Shown here piece after piece: positions 28,075 through 36,637 of a stretch of 64,000 bases of DNA. The stretch comes from CBDCUW01 sp965222745. GTDB taxonomy: Bacteria; Planctomycetota; Planctomycetia; Pirellulales; Pirellulaceae. Numbering within the stretch: position 1 is the first letter of the stretch; each line of letters starts with the position of its first letter. The notes beneath the pieces were generated by a model. That model was not told the origin of the DNA. It saw only the letters and a program-made list of their open reading frames with translations, and made no database searches. Where the stretch lies: positions 434,001-498,000 of the forward strand of contig CBDCUW010000004.1 of NCBI GenBank assembly GCA_965222745.1, written 5' to 3'. The translations under genes and the position numbers were made by a program.

Positions 28075-29194
28075 GTGCGAACCGTTGGATTGATGTCCGA
28101 TGATTACAGCTCTAGCCGGATTATTTCAGGTTTGCCGTCAGCGTGCAAAGAAATCTGTTCGTCGAACTCTTATTTTACTAGCGGTTCACACCGATGCTCA
28201 GAATGTGACTCGGTCAAACGCTACGCGGTTGCATCGTTCGTCAAGTCGAGGAGGTATTCGTTCGTCCGCCTGGTGAAACCGACTGGAGCGACTTGCGTTA
28301 ACGCGCGCGTGCTGAACCGACCTCTACGATGTCGCCGTAGCGATCGTTTTGGCTTCCTGCTTTGTTGCCCGCACCTCGTTTTTCCGGTCACCTGGGTGAA
28401 GTGAATCCACGCACGAGCCCCATGAACCTTTCGCGCTCCTGCAGGCGGTGTATCGCACCGAACGCAATTCGGCGTGTTTTTTCACAAGGGAGGTTGGACA
28501 TCTCTGAAAGAGGCTGAAGCGTCAAGTAGGTTTCCACCGGTTTTTTCTGGGGTCAGTGCATACGTCTATCGGTCACAGCCGAAGCTGCGTTGTTCGTGTA
28601 GTTGATGAAGCGATTGTTTGGCGGGTTGACGGTGGTTCTTTCTCGGGTTCGGTCGCAAGCGTTCTTTTGAGTTTCCGATTGCACCCCAAAACATCTCTCC
28701 GTGGATCCTGCTCCTGCTTATGAGGAGTCACCCGACCCTTTCGGTCGGCACGTAAACATTCGTTATTCGACCACGCTGTGGAACATGGCTCGTCTCAATC
28801 AAACTTGCGTCATCAATCGTTGGGGAACCAACACAGGATCCATTGTCCAACTCAGACTGAGCCAAGCCCACAGCAGTCGCTGCCAAAGCAGCGAACAGTG
28901 CAACCGTTACTTCACAATTTGCTTTTGATCAACTTATGTGTTTTCCTTTCAGGCGTGGCTTTGTTCCCTGGAGCTATTCTCGTCGCCGTCGCCGTGGTCG
29001 CTTCGCCAATAACCGCAGTCCCCCCATAAGTCGGTGGGTCAATACGTCGACCATTTTGTTCAGTCCTCCAGACCCACGACTTTGGTGGGGACAAAGGTGG
29101 CGAGCGATCCACGGCAGAGGCTGCCGAAGCGAACGGGAACAACCCCTGGGATTATTCTTTGAGCCTGAGTCGGCGGGAGTGATTGCGTCGGTGT
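28075..29194. other. 1.1-kb region without a convincing gene, between nuclease-regulator and IS110 transposase
   Basis: No ORF with a recognisable product. On the minus strand, about 28725-28925, a frame without a start codon reads VTVALFAALAATAVGLA, a signal-peptide-like stretch, then stops; it may be the 5' scrap of a secreted-protein gene. The part next to the transposase (about 28930-29194) is non-coding and may include the IS end and, if the element is of the IS1111 subgroup, its guide RNA. I could not place the IS boundary. Confidence 0.4.
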
Positions 29195-30304
29195 TCATGC
29201 GGCATCACTCCGAGCGGATTGTTGATCCGACGATCGCAGTCGAGTTGGACCGCCAATCGAATAAGCTTCTTCGCGTTTGAGCATGTGCCAAAAGATCGTC
29301 GTGATCCGACGCATCACCGCCACGCGAGCGATCTTCGAACCGCGACGTAGCTTGATTCTCCGATACCACTCGCGCATCTTGGGGTCTTGCTTTAGAAAGT
29401 GCAAAACCAGTTGCCCCAAGATGAACCGCGCAATCTTGCTGCCTTCCTTGGTAATTGAACCAAGGCGGTCCTGAACATTGCCCGAGTTGCGACAGCCTGG
29501 AGTCAGCCCGAAGTAGTTCGCAAGGCTTCGAGGACGAGGAAATCGCTCGATCGGCCCGATACGGCTGGCCAATGTCAAACCGCTATAGTGGCTCACGCCA
29601 GGAGCTGTCATCAGAACTTGAATCGCGCTGAGAGCTTTGCCCGGATCGGGTTGACGTGCTCGCTCAAGAATTTTTTCGTCGACTTGAGTAATTTGATCGT
29701 CCCAGGTTTTCCATTCTTCGAGCAGCATGTTCATCTCGAGCCGATCGATTTCCGGCAGCTTGGCTTTTTCGAGCCAACGACGACCGGCTTGCGTTTGAAA
29801 GGACTTGGTCGGATAGTCCCAGATCAGATTGTGGCGGTTGATGATCCGGTGAATCTTGTTCAAGGTGCGGGTTCGACGTTGCCCCAGATTCCTGCGGAGG
29901 GAGGTGAGTTGTCGGTCTTCGCGTTCTTTTTGGGACACCATGTAGACGCGGCGCAAGCCATGAACGGTTTGTCCGGCCGCCAACCGCTCGCGATTGAGCC
30001 ACAACAGATCGGCCAGATTGTGAGCATCGCGTCGATCGGTTTTCTTCTTGGACGGCTTCTCGGGGTGGATCAGTACGATCTCTCGGCAGTTTGCTTTTCG
30101 CAGGCGCTCGATCAGCCAGTCATTGAAACCGCAGACTTCAAGGATCGCCATGAACTCACTGTCCATTACGCTGAGCTGCTCAAAGAACGCTTCGATCTTC
30201 TCGGGCCGAGTGCTAACTTGCCGGCGCAGGACGGTGTCTCCATCGGCATTGCGGACACAGATCGTGATTTGCTTGGCGTGTTGGTCGATTGCGAGGTACA
30301 ACAT
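29195..30304 (-). CDS. IS110-family transposase
   Basis: A 369-residue protein, complete. The N-terminal DEDD (RuvC-like) domain begins MLYLAIDQHAKQITICVRN and includes the later acidic motif KKTDRRDAHNLADLLW. The C-terminal transposase_20 domain has VLMTAPGVSHYSGLTLASRIG and RFPRPRSLANYFGLTPGCRNSG, with the catalytic Ser region SITKEGSKIAR. IS110-family recombinases are guided by an RNA made from the element's own non-coding end. The gene lies in the same direction as the flanking signalling genes and separates the HNH gene from the receiver-nuclease gene. Terminal repeats are not defined here, as is usual for the family. Confidence 0.92.
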   Translation of the reverse strand: MLYLAIDQHAKQITICVRNADGDTVLRRQVSTRPEKIEAFFEQLSVMDSEFMAILEVCGFNDWLIERLRKANCREIVLIHPEKPSKKKTDRRDAHNLADLLWLNRERLAAGQTVHGLRRVYMVSQKEREDRQLTSLRRNLGQRRTRTLNKIHRIINRHNLIWDYPTKSFQTQAGRRWLEKAKLPEIDRLEMNMLLEEWKTWDDQITQVDEKILERARQPDPGKALSAIQVLMTAPGVSHYSGLTLASRIGPIERFPRPRSLANYFGLTPGCRNSGNVQDRLGSITKEGSKIARFILGQLVLHFLKQDPKMREWYRRIKLRRGSKIARVAVMRRITTIFWHMLKREEAYSIGGPTRLRSSDQQSARSDAA

Positions 30305-30306
30305 TG

Positions 30307-30373
30307 AGGGGTTCTCCTGGATAGGTTGGCGAGCCGAAGGCTACGCCGTGATGATTTAAACCAGGGGAACCCT
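30307..30373 (-). promoter_or_regulatory. Leader hairpin covering the ribosome site of the IS110 transposase
   Basis: On the minus strand AGGGTTCCCCTGG (30373-30361) can pair with CCAGGAGAACCCC (30320-30308) around a 40-base loop. The second arm contains AGGAG, the likely ribosome site of the transposase whose ATG is at 30304. Pairing would hide the site and limit translation. It may also be part of the element's guide RNA. Confidence 0.55.
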
Positions 30374-30641
30374 ACTTTTTTTCTAAGACGTTGCCTCTTT
30401 CATAGAATCAATCTTCCGCGCCGTACGCGGGATCCGAAACGAACTCGGTGCTGGCGATCGATGCGAGTTCCGAGTTTGGATGCGGAGGTGGCTCTGACCG
30501 ACGTCAATCTGCGCTTCGGCTTCGCCGCAGCGAACGATGCAACCGAATGGTTCAAACGGATGTCGAAACTCGCGTCGGTCGGGCGTGGCCACGAATGAAC
30601 CGACTTGCAGGAACAGGAATGTCTAAGAGCCGTAAAACAAG

Positions 30642-31238
30642 TCAATAAGTCATCGGTAAGTCACCACGCTTGGCTTGCTCAGCAAAGCTCTCTGAAATGC
30701 CCTGGGGACGCGTGTTTTTCTTGGGCCTGAGTTGGCGAAGATTGGGTAGATCGTCTGGAAATCCCATAAATCGACCATAGACCGCAGGCTGGGACCGAGC
30801 CATCGCCACAATCCCGACAAAAAGCGACCTGAACTCGCGATAATCGGCGTGGTTCAAATCGAGAATCGCGATTAGCCTTTTAGCCTCTTGGGTCATTCCA
30901 TTTATTCGACCATCCTCATCTACGACAACCGTTGTTGAAACCAATGCAGACGTCGGATCGGGGATGATTTCGTCTCCTTTGCCAATGTTGCAGGAGCAGC
31001 ACGAGTACACGAGATTATCATATTCGAGCGCAGAATTAGGATTAATTGACTGTGGTGCGAAATGATCTAGATGGAACTCTCCACGGACAGGGGTCCATTT
31101 TTCCCGTCTTAGGCAGTACACGCACCGAAAACAAAACTCGTCTCGCAGCCACGGCCTGTAGCGACCATACATCGTGTAACCTTGCGGTCCATGGCGACGT
31201 GTATGGCGGTCTGCTGGGTAATCAAATGGTTCCATCAC
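30642..31238 (-). CDS. HNH endonuclease
   Basis: A 198-residue protein. CVYCLRREKWTP supplies the first CxxC, GEFHLDHFAPQS the catalytic HxDH-type core, and YDNLVYSCCSCNIGKGDE the Asn and second zinc CxxC; this is a complete HNH (McrA-like) site within residues about 38-95. The remaining 100 residues are helical and unassigned. The start overlaps the stop of the upstream gene by 4 bases (ATGA), so the two are coupled. It is the last gene before the IS110 element. A nuclease role in a signalling-controlled defence array is possible, but that is inference. Confidence 0.87.
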   Translation of the reverse strand: MMEPFDYPADRHTRRHGPQGYTMYGRYRPWLRDEFCFRCVYCLRREKWTPVRGEFHLDHFAPQSINPNSALEYDNLVYSCCSCNIGKGDEIIPDPTSALVSTTVVVDEDGRINGMTQEAKRLIAILDLNHADYREFRSLFVGIVAMARSQPAVYGRFMGFPDDLPNLRQLRPKKNTRPQGISESFAEQAKRGDLPMTY

Positions 31239-31762
31239 TTGAAAGATTCTGATTTACGGGACTGTAGCTCTTCAAGCAATCCTTGATGGATCCGACGAGC
31301 GTGCTCTAAGGGAATCGGGGCAACCCGTCGACGGTGTTCACGCATCTCCCTCTGTAGTGTTTCTAATTCTCGCTTCTCCGGTCCGCTCAATTCAGAAACA
31401 ATATCCTTATCAACAAGTTCGCATCTCCGACGATTTTTTTGATTGGACCATTCAGCTTGGTGCGTCGGCGCGAAAGCTTCTTTACTTTGCTCGCCAACAC
31501 CTTCTTCGATTCTCGCTCTCCTTCCCACCGGCATTTCACCGTTTTCAATCGACTTCACGGCTCCCCTAAACAGTGCTAGAGCCTGCTCCCTACTTGGGCA
31601 CGTCTCCGCAATTGCCAGTAACAGAATAACGTGGTCACTGAAAGTCACAAATCTCGGATCAGCAACGAGTGCTTCAACGGCCTGCTTGAATGTCGCGTCC
31701 ATTTTCTCGGCACATTTCTCGGCCTGATCCGATATCCAATCCTCGGTTGAGTCACTATTCAT
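31235..31762 (-). CDS. Hypothetical helical protein coupled to HNH nuclease
   Basis: A 175-residue protein from the ATG at 31762. It appears alpha-helical throughout: an N-terminal acidic half (MNSDSTEDWISDQAEKCAEK) and a very basic, charged C-terminal half (GPEKRELETLQREMREHRRR) that may form a coiled coil. I recognise no family or catalytic motif. It starts 22 bases after the receiver gene and its stop overlaps the HNH start. The position suggests an adaptor or inhibitor for the HNH protein, which is inference. Confidence 0.72.
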   Translation of the reverse strand: MNSDSTEDWISDQAEKCAEKMDATFKQAVEALVADPRFVTFSDHVILLLAIAETCPSREQALALFRGAVKSIENGEMPVGRRARIEEGVGEQSKEAFAPTHQAEWSNQKNRRRCELVDKDIVSELSGPEKRELETLQREMREHRRRVAPIPLEHARRIHQGLLEELQSRKSESFK

Positions 31763-31784
31763 TTCTAGCTTTCCGTGTTTTCAG

Positions 31785-32300
31785 TTAGCGGTGGCGAAGC
31801 GAATTGTGCAATCGCGTTGCGAACTCATTCGAGCCACACTCTGACTTCCAGACGACTTGTGCCACTACGCCCCTGGAAATGAGATCGGCCACAGTCCCTT
31901 GCTGACCCAATGAACCCTCTTGGGGAACGATATTTGAGAGTATCCAAATTGGGATGTTCGCGTACATTCCATGGATTTCCTCAGCTAGGACGTAGCCAGT
32001 TCGCAGCCCACCCGCGGTTGTTTCCAAATCAAATGGAGGACGATTGAGGTACGGCATCATTACGTCGAGAACGATTACATCGAGATCCGATGATACTTCA
32101 TTCAAGACATCAAGAGCTTGATCCACACTAGTAGCCGTTAAAACATTGAATCCGATTTCTTCGAGAGCAAGAATGTAGTAACCAATAACACCGATTGGAT
32201 CTCCACTTTTACTCCCATTGGTCGCCCCTAACTCTGTGTCCGGGAAATCACCCGGATCAAAATCAACGATGCTGTCATCTACGAACAACAGATTTAGCAT
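31785..32300 (-). CDS. Single-domain response regulator with an insertion
   Basis: A 171-residue receiver. The acidic pocket is LLFVDDSIVD, phospho-acceptor Asp 79 is in VIVLDVMMPYLN, and Lys 152 is in VVWKSECG. About 20 extra residues (FPDTELGATNGSKSGDPIG) lie between strand 1 and helix 1, and another insertion follows the phospho-site, making the domain longer than the usual 120. There is no output domain. It lies 74 bases after the GAF kinase and is its likely partner. Confidence 0.9.
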   Translation of the reverse strand: MLNLLFVDDSIVDFDPGDFPDTELGATNGSKSGDPIGVIGYYILALEEIGFNVLTATSVDQALDVLNEVSSDLDVIVLDVMMPYLNRPPFDLETTAGGLRTGYVLAEEIHGMYANIPIWILSNIVPQEGSLGQQGTVADLISRGVVAQVVWKSECGSNEFATRLHNSLRHR

Positions 32301-32374
32301 TTCCCTGTCCCCTCTGGGTCTATCAAGCAGTGCTATTCGTCGCTTGGCGCGTCAAAGTATAATCAAGTCTTCTC

Positions 32375-34168
32375 TTAGAGCCCACTGATTGACCGTCGTT
32401 GATATTGAACCGAGCGTGGAAGACGCAACACAATCTCTGTGGGGCCTGCCAAAGACCGAACCTCAAGAGTGCCGCGATGTCTTTTAGCTACAGCGGCAGA
32501 GATCCATAGACCGAGCCCCTCACCAAACGCGTTCGCCCGGATATTACTTCCACGACCACCGTAGCTGAATATGTGTTCCAACTCCTCCCGGCGAATGCCT
32601 GGACCATTATCTGAGACACAGATCTCAAAATACTCAGCCGTGATCCTACCATCGACTTTGCATCGAAAATCTCTTGGTGTGCCATCAAAGTGCTTGATGG
32701 CATTGTCAAGCAGGTTGAATACAACCTGAGTGATTAGGGCCGGGTCGATCATCAACTTTGGAAACCTCTCAAACCCACTAGTTTCGAACTGCCACGTTGC
32801 CATCCTGCGTTCACGCAGCAGCAACTGCGTAAAGCGCAACGCGGGGAGCACAACTTCTGCTTGCATGTTCGTGGCTGAATTACGAAGCGGGATCTCGCTG
32901 GGGCCGTGCCGTGCCAAATCCATTTCCTGCACGAGCCGCTTCATGAGATCTACGTATATTGCACCTTCTTTGAAGTGATCGTGGCGGAATCTGAAATCCT
33001 GATCTTCGCACTCCCTTTTCATTCGACTCAGGATTTCTCGAAAGGCAGACACAGGGACACGGAGTTCGTGCGTAATTTTCTGCTGAGAAAAATTTCTTTT
33101 CGCCGCTGCAAGCAAGGTTTCGAGAGGTTGGACGAATGCCTGCCCCATTGCTTCAAGTACTGCGATATGATCATACGAGAATCGCCAGAAGTGACTCCGT
33201 TCCGTTGGGTTTCTTACGCATGCAATAACACCGTGACACGCGCCGCGAATGTCCTGCAGTGGCACGAAAATACCACTCGCGTCTGGCAGAACTGATCTCC
33301 GCGATCCCAGAAAAGAGGGCACCTCGTCGTCCTCATCGTCAAAACTTGTCACCAGGTATTCACGGTTCAACTGAGCGATCTTGGCAATATTAGGGGGGGT
33401 GACATGTTCGCTGTTCCCAAATCGTTTTTCCAGATCAATTGATCGCCCACTGCGAGCGCTCGCTTGTTCCATCATCCTGTCGGATATTGAATCGCGGACG
33501 TACACAACTGTAAGATCGCCACCAATCGCTTTGCAGACAGCTTTGGCGAGGAAAGAGCATGCCTGGGAGATCGTTAACCGATCTGCATTCTCATGGCTTG
33601 CCAATGCCTGTCGCAGCAACATCGACGACCGAAATGCTCGCTCACGCAAGTTGCTTTCAATAGAGCTTGAAAGAACCGTTGAAATGGTTTGTAGTCTTCG
33701 AAGTTGTGACTCCGTGACCTTGTGCGAATCGTCCTGCGTCAAAAAATTGAGTACGCATAGAACATGGTTAGGGTTGCTGGTATTGAGAACAGGTACGCTA
33801 AGCATCCCATTTGGAAGAACACCACGCAGGGATTTCACTTCAGAGAACTCGGGTCTATCTCGAAAATCGGTAGTATCAAAGGACGTGATTCTTCGTGCCG
33901 CGACGGCCGTTCCCATCAAGCTCTTATTCAGACGAAGTAACTCAACTTCGTGAGGGGCACATGCATCCTGATACCTCGTTGCCGCCAAGATCAATCGCCC
34001 CCGTCGTGGATCAACTGACCAAACATCGGCAAATAGGCAATTGAATCTCCCTAATCCATACTCAAGCACGGGCTCGCACACTTCAGGCGTTGCCATCGTG
34101 CCAGACGTGACGGACCTAGCCTTCGCGATGATCTGCGCAATCAACTCTGAGTCGCGTTTAGCTACCAT
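32375..34168 (-). CDS. GAF-domain sensor histidine kinase
   Basis: A 597-residue soluble kinase starting at the ATG at 34168, 7 bases after the isomerase stop; an in-frame TTG at 34186 would overlap that gene by 11 bases. Two GAF-like domains occupy about 15-180 and 195-355 (VPLQDIRGACHGVIACVRN near the end of the second). The HisKA-like helix reads SQQKITHELRVPVSAFREIL with the phospho-His. HATPase motifs are QVVFNLLDNAIKHFDG (N box), CVSDNGPGIRREEL (G1) and GEGLGLWISAAVAKRHRG (G2). There is no membrane helix. It is probably co-transcribed with the TIM-barrel gene and the receiver at 31785-32300. Confidence 0.9.
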   Translation of the reverse strand: MVAKRDSELIAQIIAKARSVTSGTMATPEVCEPVLEYGLGRFNCLFADVWSVDPRRGRLILAATRYQDACAPHEVELLRLNKSLMGTAVAARRITSFDTTDFRDRPEFSEVKSLRGVLPNGMLSVPVLNTSNPNHVLCVLNFLTQDDSHKVTESQLRRLQTISTVLSSSIESNLRERAFRSSMLLRQALASHENADRLTISQACSFLAKAVCKAIGGDLTVVYVRDSISDRMMEQASARSGRSIDLEKRFGNSEHVTPPNIAKIAQLNREYLVTSFDDEDDEVPSFLGSRRSVLPDASGIFVPLQDIRGACHGVIACVRNPTERSHFWRFSYDHIAVLEAMGQAFVQPLETLLAAAKRNFSQQKITHELRVPVSAFREILSRMKRECEDQDFRFRHDHFKEGAIYVDLMKRLVQEMDLARHGPSEIPLRNSATNMQAEVVLPALRFTQLLLRERRMATWQFETSGFERFPKLMIDPALITQVVFNLLDNAIKHFDGTPRDFRCKVDGRITAEYFEICVSDNGPGIRREELEHIFSYGGRGSNIRANAFGEGLGLWISAAVAKRHRGTLEVRSLAGPTEIVLRLPRSVQYQRRSISGL

Positions 34169-34175
34169 GCGAGTA

Positions 34176-34919
34176 TCACTTACCAAAGAGACTTGGCGGA
34201 AGATGTTGCTTGAGCCAACTCATGGATGTGTCAATGCTTCGGTAAGGATGGACCGCCGTACCTGTATCAACGACAAGCCAACCACCAAAAGAGCGTTTCC
34301 ACAGAACATCGAGCGCCGATGTAAGTGGAACACTACCAGCGCCAAACGCACAGAAGCCAGATGCATAAAATTGGTAGCTTCTTCCGACACTCGGGTCCCA
34401 ATCCTTGAGGCGGACGGAAACGACTCTTCCGAAATGTTTCAGCAGAACGTCCTGGACGTTGTCGCCAGCAATCGTTAGATGTGCGGTGTCGGCGAGCAAG
34501 TACAAGTTCGGGGAATTGTTGCCATGGAGAATTGCATTCGCTTCTCGTTCGGTCTGAATCTGCCGAAACATATGAGGATGAATGCAAACTCGGATATTGT
34601 CATTCAATGCATACCTGCAGCCATCATCCCATTCCTCTACGCAGATATACGGCGCACGGACATCATCGGTACTACATCGTAGCAAGGTCGAATATTCACG
34701 GACAAACTCCACTCGCTCGGAGAAAGATCCGGACATGATGCCTACCAGTGAAATTCCTGCATCTTGGCAACTATCGAAGACCCCTCGTGCACCGCCCACA
34801 GATTGAACGTCCTGGAACAACTCGACCCCTTGGTAGCCGCAGGCCGCGGCGCATCGCATGATTTCGGATATATTGGTCTGACTTGGTCCCCATGCAACCG
34901 TCTGCACTGCAAATTTCAT
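34176..34919 (-). CDS. Sugar phosphate isomerase/epimerase-like TIM barrel protein
   Basis: A 247-residue protein of the AP endonuclease 2/xylose isomerase-like superfamily: MKFAVQTVAWGPSQTNISEIMRCAAACGYQGVELF at the start, IRVCIHPH with metal-binding His, LYLLADTAHLTIAGDN with Asp and His, RVVSVRLKDWD and GGWLVVDTGT, where the last metal-binding Glu would be Asp. These enzymes act on sugars or cyclitols, or on abasic DNA in the EndoIV branch. It does not carry the full EndoIV ligand set that I can see. Its location directly before a sensor kinase is unusual; it might make or remove the ligand sensed by the GAF domains, but that is inference. Confidence 0.8.
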   Translation of the reverse strand: MKFAVQTVAWGPSQTNISEIMRCAAACGYQGVELFQDVQSVGGARGVFDSCQDAGISLVGIMSGSFSERVEFVREYSTLLRCSTDDVRAPYICVEEWDDGCRYALNDNIRVCIHPHMFRQIQTEREANAILHGNNSPNLYLLADTAHLTIAGDNVQDVLLKHFGRVVSVRLKDWDPSVGRSYQFYASGFCAFGAGSVPLTSALDVLWKRSFGGWLVVDTGTAVHPYRSIDTSMSWLKQHLPPSLFGK

Positions 34920-35277
34920 TGCCGTTCACCTGGTGTTCTGCGTTTCGGCGTTAGCGCGTTTCGCAAGATCTATGTTACGTCAGATCTAGCACCAATCCTA
35001 GAATCAACCAGCAAAGGAAGTAAGCGATTCGCAACCAGGTCCCGATTCTCCCGATTCGACGGCGATGACTCCGACAGGTTGGGCGGGCTCAATCGGTTGC
35101 AGACCCGCTTGTAGCCGGTGCTCTTCGGCGCTTCGGTCCTTTTCACCGCCTGCAGAAATTCCGAACGCTTGCAGCGTTCGGTCGATGCAGCCGACGCGTC
35201 CAAGCGGTTCATTGATGCTGCATCGGTCATTTTGGCCGATGCAGATTCGCAGTTGCCTCAATAGCAGCTGGCACCAA
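34920..35277. other. Gene-free spacer with two strong hairpins
   Basis: 358 bases. CCGAACGC-ttgca-GCGTTCGG (35161-35181) and CTGCATCGG-9 nt-CCGATGCAG (35218-35244) lie just after the ACT-like regulator gene. They could attenuate or terminate transcription from the regulator pair into the isomerase-kinase genes; neither has a U-tract on the minus strand. The rest may hold a promoter for the isomerase. Confidence 0.5.
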
Positions 35278-35841
35278 CTAAATGCCACTGAAGAACGAAC
35301 CGTCTTTCGCCCTAAAATCCAGTTGCCATCCGTGCTCTGTTGCTTTGGCTTGAAGCTTACGCCACAAGAGAAGGGGGTCGCAGCCTGCGGGGACGAAAAG
35401 GTCAAGCTCTGCCCGCCCCCATGTAGTGCCATCTGGACCCGTCTCGGTTCTGATGCTAGTTAGACTGCACGAGTCAACTAACGCAGGCAATAAGGAAGAT
35501 AGAATTCCGGGCTTATCGTGTTCAACAAAGATTGATAACTGATATTCGCGAGCCGAGGATTCTCCCATTGTGCTTCGAAGACCGAATACTCTAAGCAGTG
35601 CCTGGTGCTTGCCCACGTCACACTTTACCGACTCTTCATCGAGCAAGAACGCATTCAGCCGCTTAATGAGCGTGGTCTCTGAAACACGTAGAATACGGGC
35701 TGCCTCCTCACACGATTGAGTTGGGTTCGTCTGTATGTCAAACGCCGCCAACGTGTCGAGGAGCAGGCTTACAGACTTCGTGTGGGACATTTTGAAGGCT
35801 TTGCTTCGCGCGACAAAAATGAGCTTCTCTCCTATTCTCAT
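35278..35841 (-). CDS. Regulator with HTH and ACT-like domain
   Basis: A 187-residue protein. SCEEAARILRVSETTLIKRLNAFL (about 43-66) is a Fis/HTH_8-like helix-turn-helix. About 100-165 looks like an ACT domain: YQLSIFVEHDKPGILSSLLPALVDSCSLTSIRT fits the small-molecule-binding beta-alpha-beta pattern (nKPGvL). The gene overlaps the upstream Fis-like gene by 4 bases (ATGA), so both regulators are made together. The ligand is unknown; ACT domains usually bind amino acids. Likely controls the array downstream. Confidence 0.72.
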   Translation of the reverse strand: MRIGEKLIFVARSKAFKMSHTKSVSLLLDTLAAFDIQTNPTQSCEEAARILRVSETTLIKRLNAFLLDEESVKCDVGKHQALLRVFGLRSTMGESSAREYQLSIFVEHDKPGILSSLLPALVDSCSLTSIRTETGPDGTTWGRAELDLFVPAGCDPLLLWRKLQAKATEHGWQLDFRAKDGSFFSGI

Positions 35842-36146
35842 CTCAGCTCCGCAGTTCGTTCAAATAGCCCAATGTCGCCAAGAATGTCGTCCAAGTCCTT
35901 AGTTCTGAAGTCTTCTGTTTTTAGCCCGAGCGATTCGATAAGTCGATAAAGGCTGGCTCGGCCGATATTGAGTTGCTCAGCAGCGACGCACGCCGAGCGT
36001 CTTGGGTTGTTGCTGTTGAAAGCTTTGAAGACCTCGTTGACCTCGATCGCTCTTCTCAAAACTTCTGCTGACCTTTGAGCTTCCGGCAACGAGGCGTCAA
36101 AAATTGACCGAGCGAGTAAAGCAGCACTGATACCCATCTGCGTCAT
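35838..36146 (-). CDS. Small Fis-like HTH regulator
   Basis: A 102-residue protein. The C-terminal half contains SACVAAEQLNIGRASLYRLIESLGL, the Fis/NtrC-type HTH_8 fold (AA..L.I.RaSLYR). The N-terminal half is helical. It is the first gene of the minus-strand array and is coupled to the ACT-like regulator by an ATGA overlap. Start at 36146 or the next ATG at 36137. It may bind the divergent region around 36150-36300. Confidence 0.75.
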   Translation of the reverse strand: MTQMGISAALLARSIFDASLPEAQRSAEVLRRAIEVNEVFKAFNSNNPRRSACVAAEQLNIGRASLYRLIESLGLKTEDFRTKDLDDILGDIGLFERTAELR

Positions 36147-36637
36147 CCCTTATGTGAGAGTAACTCCATACGCCAATTCTACCAAAGGTTACCTGCTTAG
36201 GCTTCTCAAAATTGAGACAGGTTGTTGCATCTGTGAGGAAACTCCCGATGGGACATCAACGTACAATCCAGACAGTCCTTCCTCGTTCCAACTTGGAGTT
36301 CGATTATGGATCTAACTTTATTGGCGTTCTTGTTGTCGCTCTGGGCGGCGATTGTTCCCCCAAGGACTACCCGATTTATTGCGGCCGACTTCCTCAAGCA
36401 GTGTCAACTTCTTTGCATCAAGCTTTTACTAAGGTTGGTGGGTATCGTCTTAGTAGCTTGCCAGCTACTCAGTTTCGTCGAACGAGACCAGAGGGGAGAA
36501 GCAACCTGATCACTCAAGCTATTACGCGATGCTCGGCGACGATGCCAGAGAAATTGGCTTGCTGCCTTCGGAGTGAAACGCCGAAGGCACAACGGACGAT
36601 GTCTTGTTCAGTTCGGCGTTCATTCCAACAGGGACCG
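36147..36637. other. Spacer between divergent regulator and zinc-ribbon genes
   Basis: Apart from a candidate small membrane ORF (36306-36509), this contains GCCTTCGG-9 nt-CCGAAGGC near 36565-36590, a perfect 8-bp hairpin close to the end of the zinc-ribbon gene and a likely terminator for it. Nothing else recognised. Confidence 0.4.
36306..36509 (+). CDS. Candidate small membrane protein
   Basis: A 67-codon ORF with GGAG about 8 bases before its ATG. Two hydrophobic segments, MDLTLLAFLLSLWAAIV and LCIKLLLRLVGIVLVACQLL, would form a hairpin in the membrane; the tail is charged. It is transcribed away from the signalling array. No family recognised; could be chance. Confidence 0.35.
   Translation: MDLTLLAFLLSLWAAIVPPRTTRFIAADFLKQCQLLCIKLLLRLVGIVLVACQLLSFVERDQRGEAT

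Noticed and set aside
30374..30641. Small minus-strand ORFs between IS110 leader and HNH gene
   Set aside because: No ribosome sites or families; overlapping frames are typical of non-coding GC-rich DNA.
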